A stretch of 39,231 nt of DNA, from NCBI GenBank assembly GCA_947372465.1, contig CANBTT010000028.1, forward strand, positions 1-39,231, given 5' to 3'. The stretch's first letter is position 1; every line of letters starts with the position of its first letter. Below are positions 1 to 6,918 of this stretch, one piece after another. Both the position numbers and the translations under genes were made by a program. This DNA comes from Burkholderiales bacterium. Lineage in GTDB: Bacteria; Pseudomonadota; Gammaproteobacteria; Burkholderiales; Burkholderiaceae_C. A model generated the notes under the pieces. It made no database searches and was not told the origin of the DNA. It saw nothing but the letters and a program-made list of their open reading frames with translations.

Positions 1-87
1 CATATCGGGTTTGTCCTAGGCGAATGTCAGCAATCACAATAGAACAATGCGCTAGAAGAGTCATTGAACGTACAACCTTGAAGGGGC

Positions 88-1071
88 ATGATGGGCGCTA
101 GACATTTATCATCGCATTTGATCGCATTCGCCTTGTGCCTGCTGGCTCAAGGCAGCCTGGCTCAAACCAATCCCTGGCCCAGTAAACCCATCAAGTTGTT
201 GGTGGGCAGCCCAGCGGGCTCTGGCACCGATGCGGTGAGCCGGCTCGTGGCCACAAAAGTCAGTGAAGCCTTGGGGCAAGTCTTTGTGGTTGAGAACAAG
301 GCCGGGGCTGGTGGGCAAATTGCAGCTGAGCTCACCTCCAAGGCGCCACCCGATGGCTACACCCTGATCTCGATCTCTAGCGCACACGCCTCTCAAGCTG
401 CGACCCTCAAGTCCCTGCCCTACGATCCCGTTGAGGGGCTGACTTGGATCTCCACTGTGGGCGTCTATCCCTTTTTGCTTGCGGTCAGTCAAGACTCTGG
501 TATTCAAAGCGTTGCCGATCTGATCAAGAAAGCCAAAACCAACCCAGGCAGTGTGAGCTACACCAGTTCAGGCGTTGGCAGCGCGCTGCACTTGATGGGC
601 GAGTTGCTGGCAGCCCAATCCGATACTCAAATGACGCACATCCCCTTTCCAGCGGGAGGCGGCTTTGGATACACCGACATCCTGGCAGGACGCATCGACA
701 TGATGATCAATGTGCCGGGCTTGATCGTCCCCTATGTAAGAGCCAACAAGCTCAGGGCCATTGCGGTCACATCGCCTGACCGGTACGAAACCCTTCCCAA
801 TGTTCCGACCCTGTCAGAAACCATTCCTGGCCTAGAAGTCATCTCTTGGTTGGGTTATGCCTCTCCCCCAGGAACGCCCACAGATATCGTTAAAAAAATC
901 AATGCAGCGATTCGCACCGCTTTGTCCAACAAAGAGTTGCAAGCACAGATGCAAAAGGCCGGCGTTCGCCCTCAAGCCAACTCACCCGAGGAGTTTCACG
1001 CCTTGGTAGAGAAAGGCATCGTCAAATACAAGGCCATTGCACAGTCTAGAAAAATTGAAATTCAGCCCTGA
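88..1071 (+). CDS. Bug/TctC-family periplasmic solute-binding protein
   Basis: Periplasmic binding protein of the Bug (TctC-like) family, which typically captures carboxylates for tripartite tricarboxylate transporters. The N-terminus is a signal peptide ending at about residue 25 (..GSLA/QTNPW). The family's first strand and loop follow (PIKLLVGSPAGSGTDA), with the PPDGYTL turn near residue 90; 327 residues is normal length. Two ATGs lie in tandem at 88 and 91, and the AAGGGG just upstream is better spaced for the second, so the start could be 91. No TctA or TctB membrane gene is adjacent. The ligand cannot be read from sequence. The family call is firm, the substrate unknown. Confidence 0.9.
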   Translation: MMGARHLSSHLIAFALCLLAQGSLAQTNPWPSKPIKLLVGSPAGSGTDAVSRLVATKVSEALGQVFVVENKAGAGGQIAAELTSKAPPDGYTLISISSAHASQAATLKSLPYDPVEGLTWISTVGVYPFLLAVSQDSGIQSVADLIKKAKTNPGSVSYTSSGVGSALHLMGELLAAQSDTQMTHIPFPAGGGFGYTDILAGRIDMMINVPGLIVPYVRANKLRAIAVTSPDRYETLPNVPTLSETIPGLEVISWLGYASPPGTPTDIVKKINAAIRTALSNKELQAQMQKAGVRPQANSPEEFHALVEKGIVKYKAIAQSRKIEIQP

Positions 1072-1447
1072 AGAATCTCTGGCCGGTTTATGCACCTACA
1101 GGGGAGCCCAGCCATTTTTGCGATCAGGGTTCGAGGGTGCAGACCGCCCACAAAAGGGCTTGCTAGGGCGCAGACAAAGCCTCTTACAAGGGAGCATGAG
1201 CTTTCCAATTGGGCCCTTCTCGTCCTCTTTGCTCCAGACCACAAGACCTTCTCTGTTGACATCACATCAAGGGGCCCATGCTGCACGTGCGTGATCAAAG
1301 GAAGACTTCTCTATCACAACAAAGAGGCTTTTCCAATCCCTACTCTCCACTAAGGATTATTGGGCGATTTGTAAGCCCAGCAGAGGCAATGCTTTGGATA
1401 ATTGTGGGCGATACTTATCCAAACACTTCATTTGAGAAAATATAAAA
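1072..1447. other. Intergenic region without a convincing gene
   Basis: A 376-base gap between the first Bug gene and the CMD-family gene. Short frames exist on both strands, but none has a ribosome-binding site, a recognisable protein or sensible composition. There is no strong terminator after the Bug gene. The only clear structure is the 9-bp inverted repeat just before the next gene, listed separately. Confidence 0.6.
1393..1423. promoter_or_regulatory. Inverted repeat TTTGGATAA-N13-TTATCCAAA, candidate operator
   Basis: Perfect 9-bp arms (1393-1401 and 1415-1423) separated by 13 bases, ending 24 bases before the ATG of the CMD-family gene. The dyad has no following T-run, so it is more like a dimeric regulator site than a terminator. 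No regulator gene lies beside it, so the binding protein is unknown. Confidence 0.45.
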
Positions 1448-1978
1448 ATGGCCCGCGTTAATTACGTTGATGAATCCTCCCACCCCGAATTGATCGAAGA
1501 GATCAAAGCCGTTCGCGCCCAAAGACGCGGCAAGCTCATTCCGGTTTACGGGCTGCTCTTGAACAGCCCTGAATTGGCGCTTTCTTGGATGCAGTTTTTG
1601 AACGCTGTCAGATGGAAAATCAAATTAAGCGCTCGACTGCGGGAAATGGTCATTTTGAGAGTGGCCCTGCACAACAAGTCTGAATACGTCATCGATGTTC
1701 ACCGAAAAAACTTTACTGAATCTGATGGCCTGAGCCATGATGAATGCGACGCACTGCTGAAAAAAAAGCTTCCTCAAAGCAGCTTCAGCCTTGAGGAACT
1801 CAGTGTCATCGCCTATGTGGACCAATTGACCCTCAAAGCAAACGTGGACGATGAGGTCTTTGCTGGCGTCAAGGCACATCTCTCCGACAGACAGTTGGTT
1901 GAGTTGAGCGTCCTGATTGGCGCCTACAACATGCACACACGTGTCATGAGCGCCCTACGAATTGATGCAGAGAAATAA
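1448..1978 (+). CDS. Carboxymuconolactone decarboxylase (CMD)-family protein
   Basis: A 176-residue all-helical protein of the CMD/AhpD-like superfamily. The family core is visible at residues 60-90: a helix with E66, then EY at 79-80 and H85, matching the family's YEW..H-type signature. The CxxC redox pair of AhpD peroxidases is absent, so a thiol peroxidase role is unlikely. A lactone decarboxylase or other acid/base role fits better but is not proven. The stop is 6 bases before the 2-hydroxyacid dehydrogenase ATG, so the two are probably translated together. The ATG follows an A-rich leader without a strong Shine-Dalgarno sequence. Confidence 0.8.
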   Translation: MARVNYVDESSHPELIEEIKAVRAQRRGKLIPVYGLLLNSPELALSWMQFLNAVRWKIKLSARLREMVILRVALHNKSEYVIDVHRKNFTESDGLSHDECDALLKKKLPQSSFSLEELSVIAYVDQLTLKANVDDEVFAGVKAHLSDRQLVELSVLIGAYNMHTRVMSALRIDAEK

Positions 1979-1984
1979 GACGCC

Positions 1985-3067
1985 ATGACACAACCGCATA
2001 TTGTCATCGAAGACGATGTCTTCACCCGCGTCTTGGACGTTGTATTGAACCCAGAGTGCACACAGGAGAGAAAGAGCGCATTCGCTGATTTTTTTGCCCA
2101 CGACATGCCCGACTTTCTGCAATGGGCACAAACGCAAAAAAACCAAACCAAGCATCTCAAAGATTGCACCGTCACGTTTGTTCGATCTCAAGAGGAACTC
2201 CTGGCTGAGCTGCCCCGCGCGCACGCGGCCATTGTGGAGTCCTTTCATCTTGGGGCAAAAGACTTGGAGCGTGCCCCTCATTTAAAGGCCGTGCAAAAGT
2301 ATGGATTTCTGACCAAAAACATTGACATCGCCAGCTGTGCCAGCAAAGGCATTGAAGTCTTGCGCGTGCGACGCAGAGCCAACATTGCCTGCGCTGAGCA
2401 AGCCATGATGATGATTTTGGCCTTGGCCAAGCGCCTGAGTGAAGTCAACAAGTTGACCTCCACGCAACGTCTGATTCAAGGAGGGTTTCACCCCAAACCC
2501 TTCGACCGAAAGCACACCCCAAGCTCCAATTGGGCTCGCATTCCTAACATTCAAACACTCTACGGCAAAAACATTGGCATCATCGGGATGGGTGAAATCG
2601 GCCAAGAAATTGCAAAAAGAGCCTTGTCTTTTGAAATGAATGTCCTCTACACACAAAGGAGTCAACTCAGCTCAGAGCTTGAAGAGGCTTTGAGCGCCAA
2701 GTATTTGGGATTGAACGAGCTCTTGGCTCAAAGTGACTGGGTCATTGCGCAGCTGCCTGCAAGTCCTGAGACCCATCATTTGCTGAACGCTCAAAACTTA
2801 AAGCACTTGAAAAAGGGTGCCGGCATCATCAATGTGTCTAGAGCACAATGCATGGAGCGACAAGCCATTTTGGACTTGCTTGAAAGTGGTCAACTGGGCG
2901 GCTTTGCACTCGACACCTTGTGGCAAGAACCAGGTGAGGACGACGATGAGCTGCTGTCTTACCCCAATGTGATCTTGACCCCTCACTTGGCGGGCAGCCC
3001 GAGATGGAACGGCATTGCTGATTTTGAAGAGATGATTCATGATCTTGACAAAGCAATGTCCAATTAA
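1985..3067 (+). CDS. D-isomer-specific 2-hydroxyacid dehydrogenase
   Basis: NAD(P)-dependent oxidoreductase that interconverts a 2-oxoacid and a D-2-hydroxyacid. The Rossmann signature GMGEIG is at residues 201-206. The catalytic triad fits R286 (in INVSRAQ), E315 (in LWQEPGE) and H334 (in LTPHLAGSP). At 360 residues it is a little longer than the usual 310-340, with the extra length in the N-terminal part. It follows the CMD-family gene by 6 bases and is followed 35 bases later by a Bug gene, which suggests a small organic-acid uptake and oxidation unit. The exact 2-oxoacid is unknown. Confidence 0.87.
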   Translation: MTQPHIVIEDDVFTRVLDVVLNPECTQERKSAFADFFAHDMPDFLQWAQTQKNQTKHLKDCTVTFVRSQEELLAELPRAHAAIVESFHLGAKDLERAPHLKAVQKYGFLTKNIDIASCASKGIEVLRVRRRANIACAEQAMMMILALAKRLSEVNKLTSTQRLIQGGFHPKPFDRKHTPSSNWARIPNIQTLYGKNIGIIGMGEIGQEIAKRALSFEMNVLYTQRSQLSSELEEALSAKYLGLNELLAQSDWVIAQLPASPETHHLLNAQNLKHLKKGAGIINVSRAQCMERQAILDLLESGQLGGFALDTLWQEPGEDDDELLSYPNVILTPHLAGSPRWNGIADFEEMIHDLDKAMSN

Positions 3068-3102
3068 CACACCAACCACTTAACACTTAACACTGCACTT
3101 AT

Positions 3103-4092
3103 ATGCGCTTACTTTCTCGCCTCTTGCAGGCTCAGTCATGTGTCTCTTTGATGGTCTTGCTGACTGGGATCGGTCCGAGTTGGGCTGAGGAGATCTGGCC
3201 CACTCATCCCATTAAACTGGTGGTTCCCTTTCAAGCGGGCAGCTCCACCGACGTGGCCGCCCGAGTGATTGCATCAAAAATGTCGACCACATTGGGTCAA
3301 ACGATCGTGATTGAAAACAAAATTGGCGCAAGTGGCTTCATTGGTGCGGAGTTTGTTTCAAAAGCCCCCAATGACGGCTATACCATTCTTTGGGGGACCA
3401 CATCGACTCAAATCGTCGGCCCCATCATCAACGGCAACACCGCCTACGATCCAATCAAGGATTTCGCACCTGTTGGGCTGATTGCGTTTTCACCTTACAT
3501 CTTGGTCACCTCGTCCAAGAACAACATCAAGACGCTCAAGGACTTGATTGACACGGCCAAGAGCAAACCCAAGGATGTGACGTATGCCTCTGCCGGCAAC
3601 ACAAGTGTGGGCAACTTATCGGCCCAACTCTTGTCCCAAACCGCCAAAATAAGTCTCAGTCACATTCCCTACAAGAGCTCTGCTCAGTCGGTCACAGACA
3701 CGATGACGGGCATCGTGAGCATGCAGTTCTCCTCCATCTCTCCCGTCTTGACCCACTTGAAAACGGGTTCATTAAGAGCATTGGCGATCACCTCAAAATC
3801 CAGAATTTCAATTTTCCCCGATCTCCCAACCGTGAGTGAATCGGGCTACCCGGGTTACGAGGCACTGCTTTGGATGGGGCTCTTCACCCCTCATGGGGTG
3901 AACAACGCTGTGCTTGAGAAAATCACCACTGCACTCAAAACCACCCTGAACGACCCCGAGGTTCAAAAAAACCTTCAATCTCAAGGCTTGCAGCCCTCCA
4001 GCATCTTCAAAGAGGAGCTCGCTGCGTTCGTCAAGTCTGAAATCGGCAAATGGTCACAAGTCATCAAAGCGGCGGGCATTCAAGGCGATTAA
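3103..4092 (+). CDS. Bug/TctC-family periplasmic solute-binding protein
   Basis: Second Bug protein, 329 residues, with a signal peptide ending near residue 28 (GPSWA/EEIW) and the family hallmark HPIKLVVPFQAGSSTD followed by APNDGYTI. It is the last gene of the plus-strand group with the dehydrogenase. The leader before the ATG is poor in purines, so initiation may rely on coupling from the upstream gene. The downstream gene on the other strand ends 44 bases away, and no clear terminator hairpin was seen between them. Confidence 0.9.
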   Translation: MRLLSRLLQAQSCVSLMVLLTGIGPSWAEEIWPTHPIKLVVPFQAGSSTDVAARVIASKMSTTLGQTIVIENKIGASGFIGAEFVSKAPNDGYTILWGTTSTQIVGPIINGNTAYDPIKDFAPVGLIAFSPYILVTSSKNNIKTLKDLIDTAKSKPKDVTYASAGNTSVGNLSAQLLSQTAKISLSHIPYKSSAQSVTDTMTGIVSMQFSSISPVLTHLKTGSLRALAITSKSRISIFPDLPTVSESGYPGYEALLWMGLFTPHGVNNAVLEKITTALKTTLNDPEVQKNLQSQGLQPSSIFKEELAAFVKSEIGKWSQVIKAAGIQGD

Positions 4093-4136
4093 GACCAGCG
4101 GTTCAAGACTTGCTCAACCTTTATTTCTTTGTAGAG

Positions 4137-4874
4137 TCAATAATACTCGTACTCCACCTGCAGACGAAGGGTTGCGCTCGGTGTTGTGTCCGTTGTGCCT
4201 TTTAGATAAGCGGCATTCCATTTCACAGCTTGCTTTTGAGCGAGCGTGAGCTTACCAAAAACAGCTGGACCTATTTTTTGTTCCTGAAGACCCGTCGTGC
4301 TCCAGTGTTTGTATTGCCCGAAGTTTCCAAAGGCCTGAGCGCCCCATTGAAAGCTTGGAGACTGTTTGTACTTGATTTGAGCTTGGTAATGCAACTCGGT
4401 CTGAAAGGGCTGGCTGGCTTGAACATGCTTTTGTACAAGGAGGTTGAGGTTGTACTGAACACGGCCAAAGTCTTTTTGAATGAGAGGTCCGTAGCTCACC
4501 TCGAACCCTTCACTGCGCTCAACGGGTCGCTCAATTTCGAGCAAGAAACCAATCAAAGCGAATGCATCCGTGTTGGTCAGCTGAAACTTGTTCTCCCACT
4601 CCCAGGCATCAAAGACTTGAGACTCGTTGGCTGAGCGTTTGTACTTGGCATACACCTCAGAAAACCATTGTTTTGTAAAACCATAACCCAAACCCAACGA
4701 GTGCGCTGCCTCTGAGCTGCCGTCTTTGTGGCGCTCTACGCCTGACTTGAAGTCAAACTCCTTTTCACCCGCATCGACTTTTGGCATGATGACATAGTCG
4801 TTGGCATCGGCTTGGCTCAACAATGGCAGACCACTCAAACTGAGGGCCAACAAACATGCTTTGGTATTTCTCAT
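4137..4874 (-). CDS. Putative outer-membrane beta-barrel protein, Fur-regulated
   Basis: I do not recognise a named family. The 245-residue product has a signal peptide (MRNTKACLLALSLSG.., cleavage likely near A22-A24). The rest is rich in alternating polar/aromatic strands and ends in YEYY, the aromatic C-terminus typical of outer-membrane barrels. Start choice is supported by AGGAG seven bases before the ATG. A TATAAT promoter with an embedded Fur box lies directly upstream, so expression should rise when iron is scarce. It has no plug domain or TonB box, so it is not a classical siderophore receptor. A role in iron-limited envelope adaptation is inference. Confidence 0.65.
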   Translation of the reverse strand: MRNTKACLLALSLSGLPLLSQADANDYVIMPKVDAGEKEFDFKSGVERHKDGSSEAAHSLGLGYGFTKQWFSEVYAKYKRSANESQVFDAWEWENKFQLTNTDAFALIGFLLEIERPVERSEGFEVSYGPLIQKDFGRVQYNLNLLVQKHVQASQPFQTELHYQAQIKYKQSPSFQWGAQAFGNFGQYKHWSTTGLQEQKIGPAVFGKLTLAQKQAVKWNAAYLKGTTDTTPSATLRLQVEYEYY

Positions 4875-4899
4875 CCATCAACTCCTGTTCTAGGAAATG

Positions 4900-4928
4900 A
4901 TTATAGATGAGAATAATTCTCATTTAGA
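4900..4928 (-). promoter_or_regulatory. Promoter with Fur box for the barrel-like gene
   Basis: On the minus strand a perfect TATAAT (4900-4905) is preceded by the 17-bp perfect palindrome ATGAGAATAATTCTCAT (4907-4923). This palindrome contains TGAGAAT-A-ATTCTCA, the 7-1-7 Fur arrangement with one symmetric change from TGATAATnATTATCA. The box fills the spacer between the -10 and a weak -35 (TCTAAA), the classic position for iron-dependent repression. The predicted transcript start is near 4893, about 20 bases before the ATG. Confidence 0.8.
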
Positions 4929-4991
4929 TTCAGTCGAAAAATAAACAAAATTCATCTAAAAAAGAATTAAAAAGTATTCAATAAGCCACAA

Positions 4992-5348
4992 TCAATGAAA
5001 CAGATTAAACTTTTGAAAGTACTTTCTCGCCATTGCAACGACTTGCCCATCGCTTGGGTGGTCGCATTTGATGGAGTCCACAATATTGTGTGACACCGCG
5101 TGCGAGTGCAATTTGCACCACTCCTGAAACTCCCCCCTCGCAGAGCTGGGCCCCGTGAGCAAGGTGTGCTGCACATCGGCCAAGGCGCTCGCAACATTGT
5201 CAAAAAAAGCATTCATGTCCTGAGATTTGCCTTGGTGGTGGTGGTGAGAGCGTGACTTGATCAATTCTTTTTCCATGTGCTCTTTGTCAAACACCAATAC
5301 ATGGGCCTCATGGTGATCGATCCAAACGACAGCGTGGTGCTTGTTCAT
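4992..5348 (-). CDS. Small 'translational machinery'-type stress protein
   Basis: A 118-residue protein starting MNKHHAVVWIDHHEAHV, the opening typical of a small Burkholderiales family usually labelled translational machinery protein (distantly related to archaeal/eukaryotic release-factor domains). It is histidine-rich, including HHHH near residue 35. I chose the ATG at 5348 because GGAGG sits just before it; an upstream in-frame ATG at 5372 lacks a ribosome-binding site and overlaps the preceding gene. It is the last gene of the BON/YflT operon, so it should share that operon's FNR-type control. The molecular function is not established. Confidence 0.72.
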   Translation of the reverse strand: MNKHHAVVWIDHHEAHVLVFDKEHMEKELIKSRSHHHHQGKSQDMNAFFDNVASALADVQHTLLTGPSSARGEFQEWCKLHSHAVSHNIVDSIKCDHPSDGQVVAMARKYFQKFNLFH

Positions 5349-5365
5349 AAAACCTCCAAAAATAT

Positions 5366-5893
5366 TTAACAAACCAATTCTTCTTTGGATTTGGCCGTGC
5401 CAAGCACCGCCCTCACCTTTTCATGGTCTTCGAGTGCGCCGTGAACGATGAGAAGAAATTTATCGGCCTTGATGTCCATCTCGTACTTCAGCACCTCGTC
5501 TTCAGGCACACCTATTTGCGTCAAGGCCGCTCCCAGCGCTGAAAGACCGCCAACGACCACGGCGCCCTCAAGGGCCGAGATCAACACACTCACAAAGGGG
5601 CCCGCCATGGCAATCAGTCCAAAACCAGGCAGATAAAAAACCGCCGGCAAAAACAGCAGCCCCCAAAGCCCCCCCCAAAAGGCACCCGTTGTGCCCCAGA
5701 GCTTGATTTTGTCGCTCGCCGTGTAAAACCCTACAGGGTGCTCCTCGCAGTGGTAACCTTTGCCAATGATGGAGAGCTTCTTGATATCAAACCCATTCCT
5801 GCTCAGCAACTTGGTTGCATTCTCGGCTTCAATGTGGGTATTGAAGACATAGGGCGGCAGAGTCATGGCGTCTTGTTGCATAGGATTGAACAT
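5366..5893 (-). CDS. YflT/general-stress-17M-like membrane protein
   Basis: Contains an N-terminal YflT-like domain (PYVFNTHIEAENATKLL..NGFDIKKLSIIGKGY), as in Bacillus general stress protein 17M. A glycine-rich hydrophobic stretch follows at about residues 70-125 and is likely one or two membrane-spanning hairpins, with an acidic C-terminal region after it. I chose the ATG giving MFNPMQQ; a TTG 48 bases upstream and ATGs 12 and 27 bases downstream are also possible, and none has a strong Shine-Dalgarno sequence. It sits between the BON gene and the small stress protein, with 31 and 17 base gaps, and is probably cotranscribed. Its biochemical role is unknown. Confidence 0.75.
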   Translation of the reverse strand: MFNPMQQDAMTLPPYVFNTHIEAENATKLLSRNGFDIKKLSIIGKGYHCEEHPVGFYTASDKIKLWGTTGAFWGGLWGLLFLPAVFYLPGFGLIAMAGPFVSVLISALEGAVVVGGLSALGAALTQIGVPEDEVLKYEMDIKADKFLLIVHGALEDHEKVRAVLGTAKSKEELVC

Positions 5894-5924
5894 GTGTGTA
5901 AGGCGATGTGAATGGTGCTCGTCT

Positions 5925-6578
5925 TCAACCGATGACCACAAGCTTATCGATCACATTGGAGACGCCCAAATTGCTCCAAGCGGCATGATTGACCAAAGAG
6001 CGTTCGTTCCAACTGTGCACGGTCCCAGACAAAGTCACTTCACCATCTTTGATCGCCACACTGATGTTTTTGGCCTCTGACTGCGCACGCCTGTTCAAGG
6101 CTTGAACAATATCGGTCTTCACCACGGAGTTTGCCAATTCGTGTTTGATGGCGATTTGATCGCTCACACCCGTCACCCCAAGCAAATGTGAGATCGCAGT
6201 CGTCAAGATCAGCTTTTGATAGTTCCACTTCACATGCCCACTCAGCGTGACCCAGCCGTCTTCGACTTTGACGTGAACGTGCTCTTTAGAGACCAGCGTA
6301 GACCACGCAATGATGTTGTCAATGGCATGCGCGATATCGCTATCGATGCGCTTGGACAAACTCGGCAAACGCACCTCGATCTCCATGGCAATGCCTTTGA
6401 CCCCACCCACGCGTTGAGTCGCTTTTTCAGCATGCATTTTTTCAAAATAATTCTCTACGTGCCCAAAAAGGGAAACAATGCCCTCATTGACCGTCACGCC
6501 AATGTGGGTTGCGTTGACCGATGGCTCAAATTTCAATTCCGCTTCGACGTCGTGCTGCAATTGTGAGTCTGATTTCAT
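5925..6578 (-). CDS. Triple BON-domain protein (OsmY-like)
   Basis: 217 residues made almost entirely of three BON domains at about 3-70, 78-146 and 152-216. Each shows the repeat core: V.V..G.V.L.G.V followed by a helix and a closing VSNVIDKLVV-type strand. BON domains are thought to bind phospholipid or polymeric envelope components and are common in osmotic and stationary-phase proteins. No signal peptide is visible, so this copy is probably cytoplasmic. AAGGAAAG lies six bases before the ATG. It is the first gene of the minus-strand stress operon and is preceded by the dyad TTGACATTAGTCAA. Confidence 0.88.
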   Translation of the reverse strand: MKSDSQLQHDVEAELKFEPSVNATHIGVTVNEGIVSLFGHVENYFEKMHAEKATQRVGGVKGIAMEIEVRLPSLSKRIDSDIAHAIDNIIAWSTLVSKEHVHVKVEDGWVTLSGHVKWNYQKLILTTAISHLLGVTGVSDQIAIKHELANSVVKTDIVQALNRRAQSEAKNISVAIKDGEVTLSGTVHSWNERSLVNHAAWSNLGVSNVIDKLVVIG

Positions 6579-6605
6579 AAAGTCTTTCCTTGTTGTTTGA
6601 GGTCA

Positions 6606-6646
6606 ACTTTAGTCCTGTCAAAGCAATTGTGGTTGACATTAGTCAA
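6606..6646 (-). promoter_or_regulatory. Promoter of the BON operon with FNR/FixK-type box
   Basis: The perfect dyad TTGAC-ATTA-GTCAA (6633-6646) matches the TTGA(C/T)-N4-(A/G)TCAA layout of the FNR/FixK family. On the minus strand a -10-like TAAAGT lies at 6606-6611, predicting a start near 6599 and placing the box centre about 41 bases upstream, the class II activator position. The box centre is 61 bases from the BON ATG. Confidence 0.6.
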
Positions 6647-6844
6647 GTCAAGCCCAGCTTGTTAAAAACTCTCTAAAATCATCTGGCCGCACCCGAGTGA
6701 AAAAACGCTATCACCCTCGAATCAGCCCATCATTTTGTACAGCGCTTTGTCTTTTTGCTTGGTTTTTAGCGCTAAGAAAAGCTTTGGAATGAAAAGAAAA
6801 AAGATGCGATGAAGGAAGCCCTAGACCCTTTTTATTGAATAAAT

Positions 6845-6885
6845 ATGATTTAAATCAGTGACTTCGGTAAAAAATCCCCTAGGAT
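6845..6885 (+). promoter_or_regulatory. Promoter of the Cu-ATPase gene with FNR/Anr-type box
   Basis: ATGATTTAAATCAG (6845-6858) matches 12 of 14 positions of TTGAT-N4-ATCAA, with a perfect TGAT-N4-ATCA core. A -10-like TAGGAT lies at 6880-6885, so the predicted start is near 6892 with the box centred about 41 bases upstream. This mirrors the box on the opposite side of the same intergenic region. The rest of the 340-base gap (6579-6918) holds only AT-rich sequence. Confidence 0.6.
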
Positions 6886-6918
6886 GAATGCCTCAACTTG
6901 TAACGCCCACATCGGCCC

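Noticed and set aside
109..507. Open frame on the minus strand opposite the first Bug gene
   Set aside because: It is antisense to a well-supported Bug gene, has no ribosome-binding site and no recognisable protein features; similar antisense frames occur opposite most genes here.
4093..4136. Possible terminator between the convergent Bug and barrel-like genes
   Set aside because: No stem of more than a few base pairs with a T-run could be found in either direction.
6752..6776. Two AGCGCT hexamers flanking a T-rich segment between the divergent stress promoters
   Set aside because: AGCGCT is itself a palindrome, so the pair readily looks like a stem; there is no gene end on either side for it to terminate.
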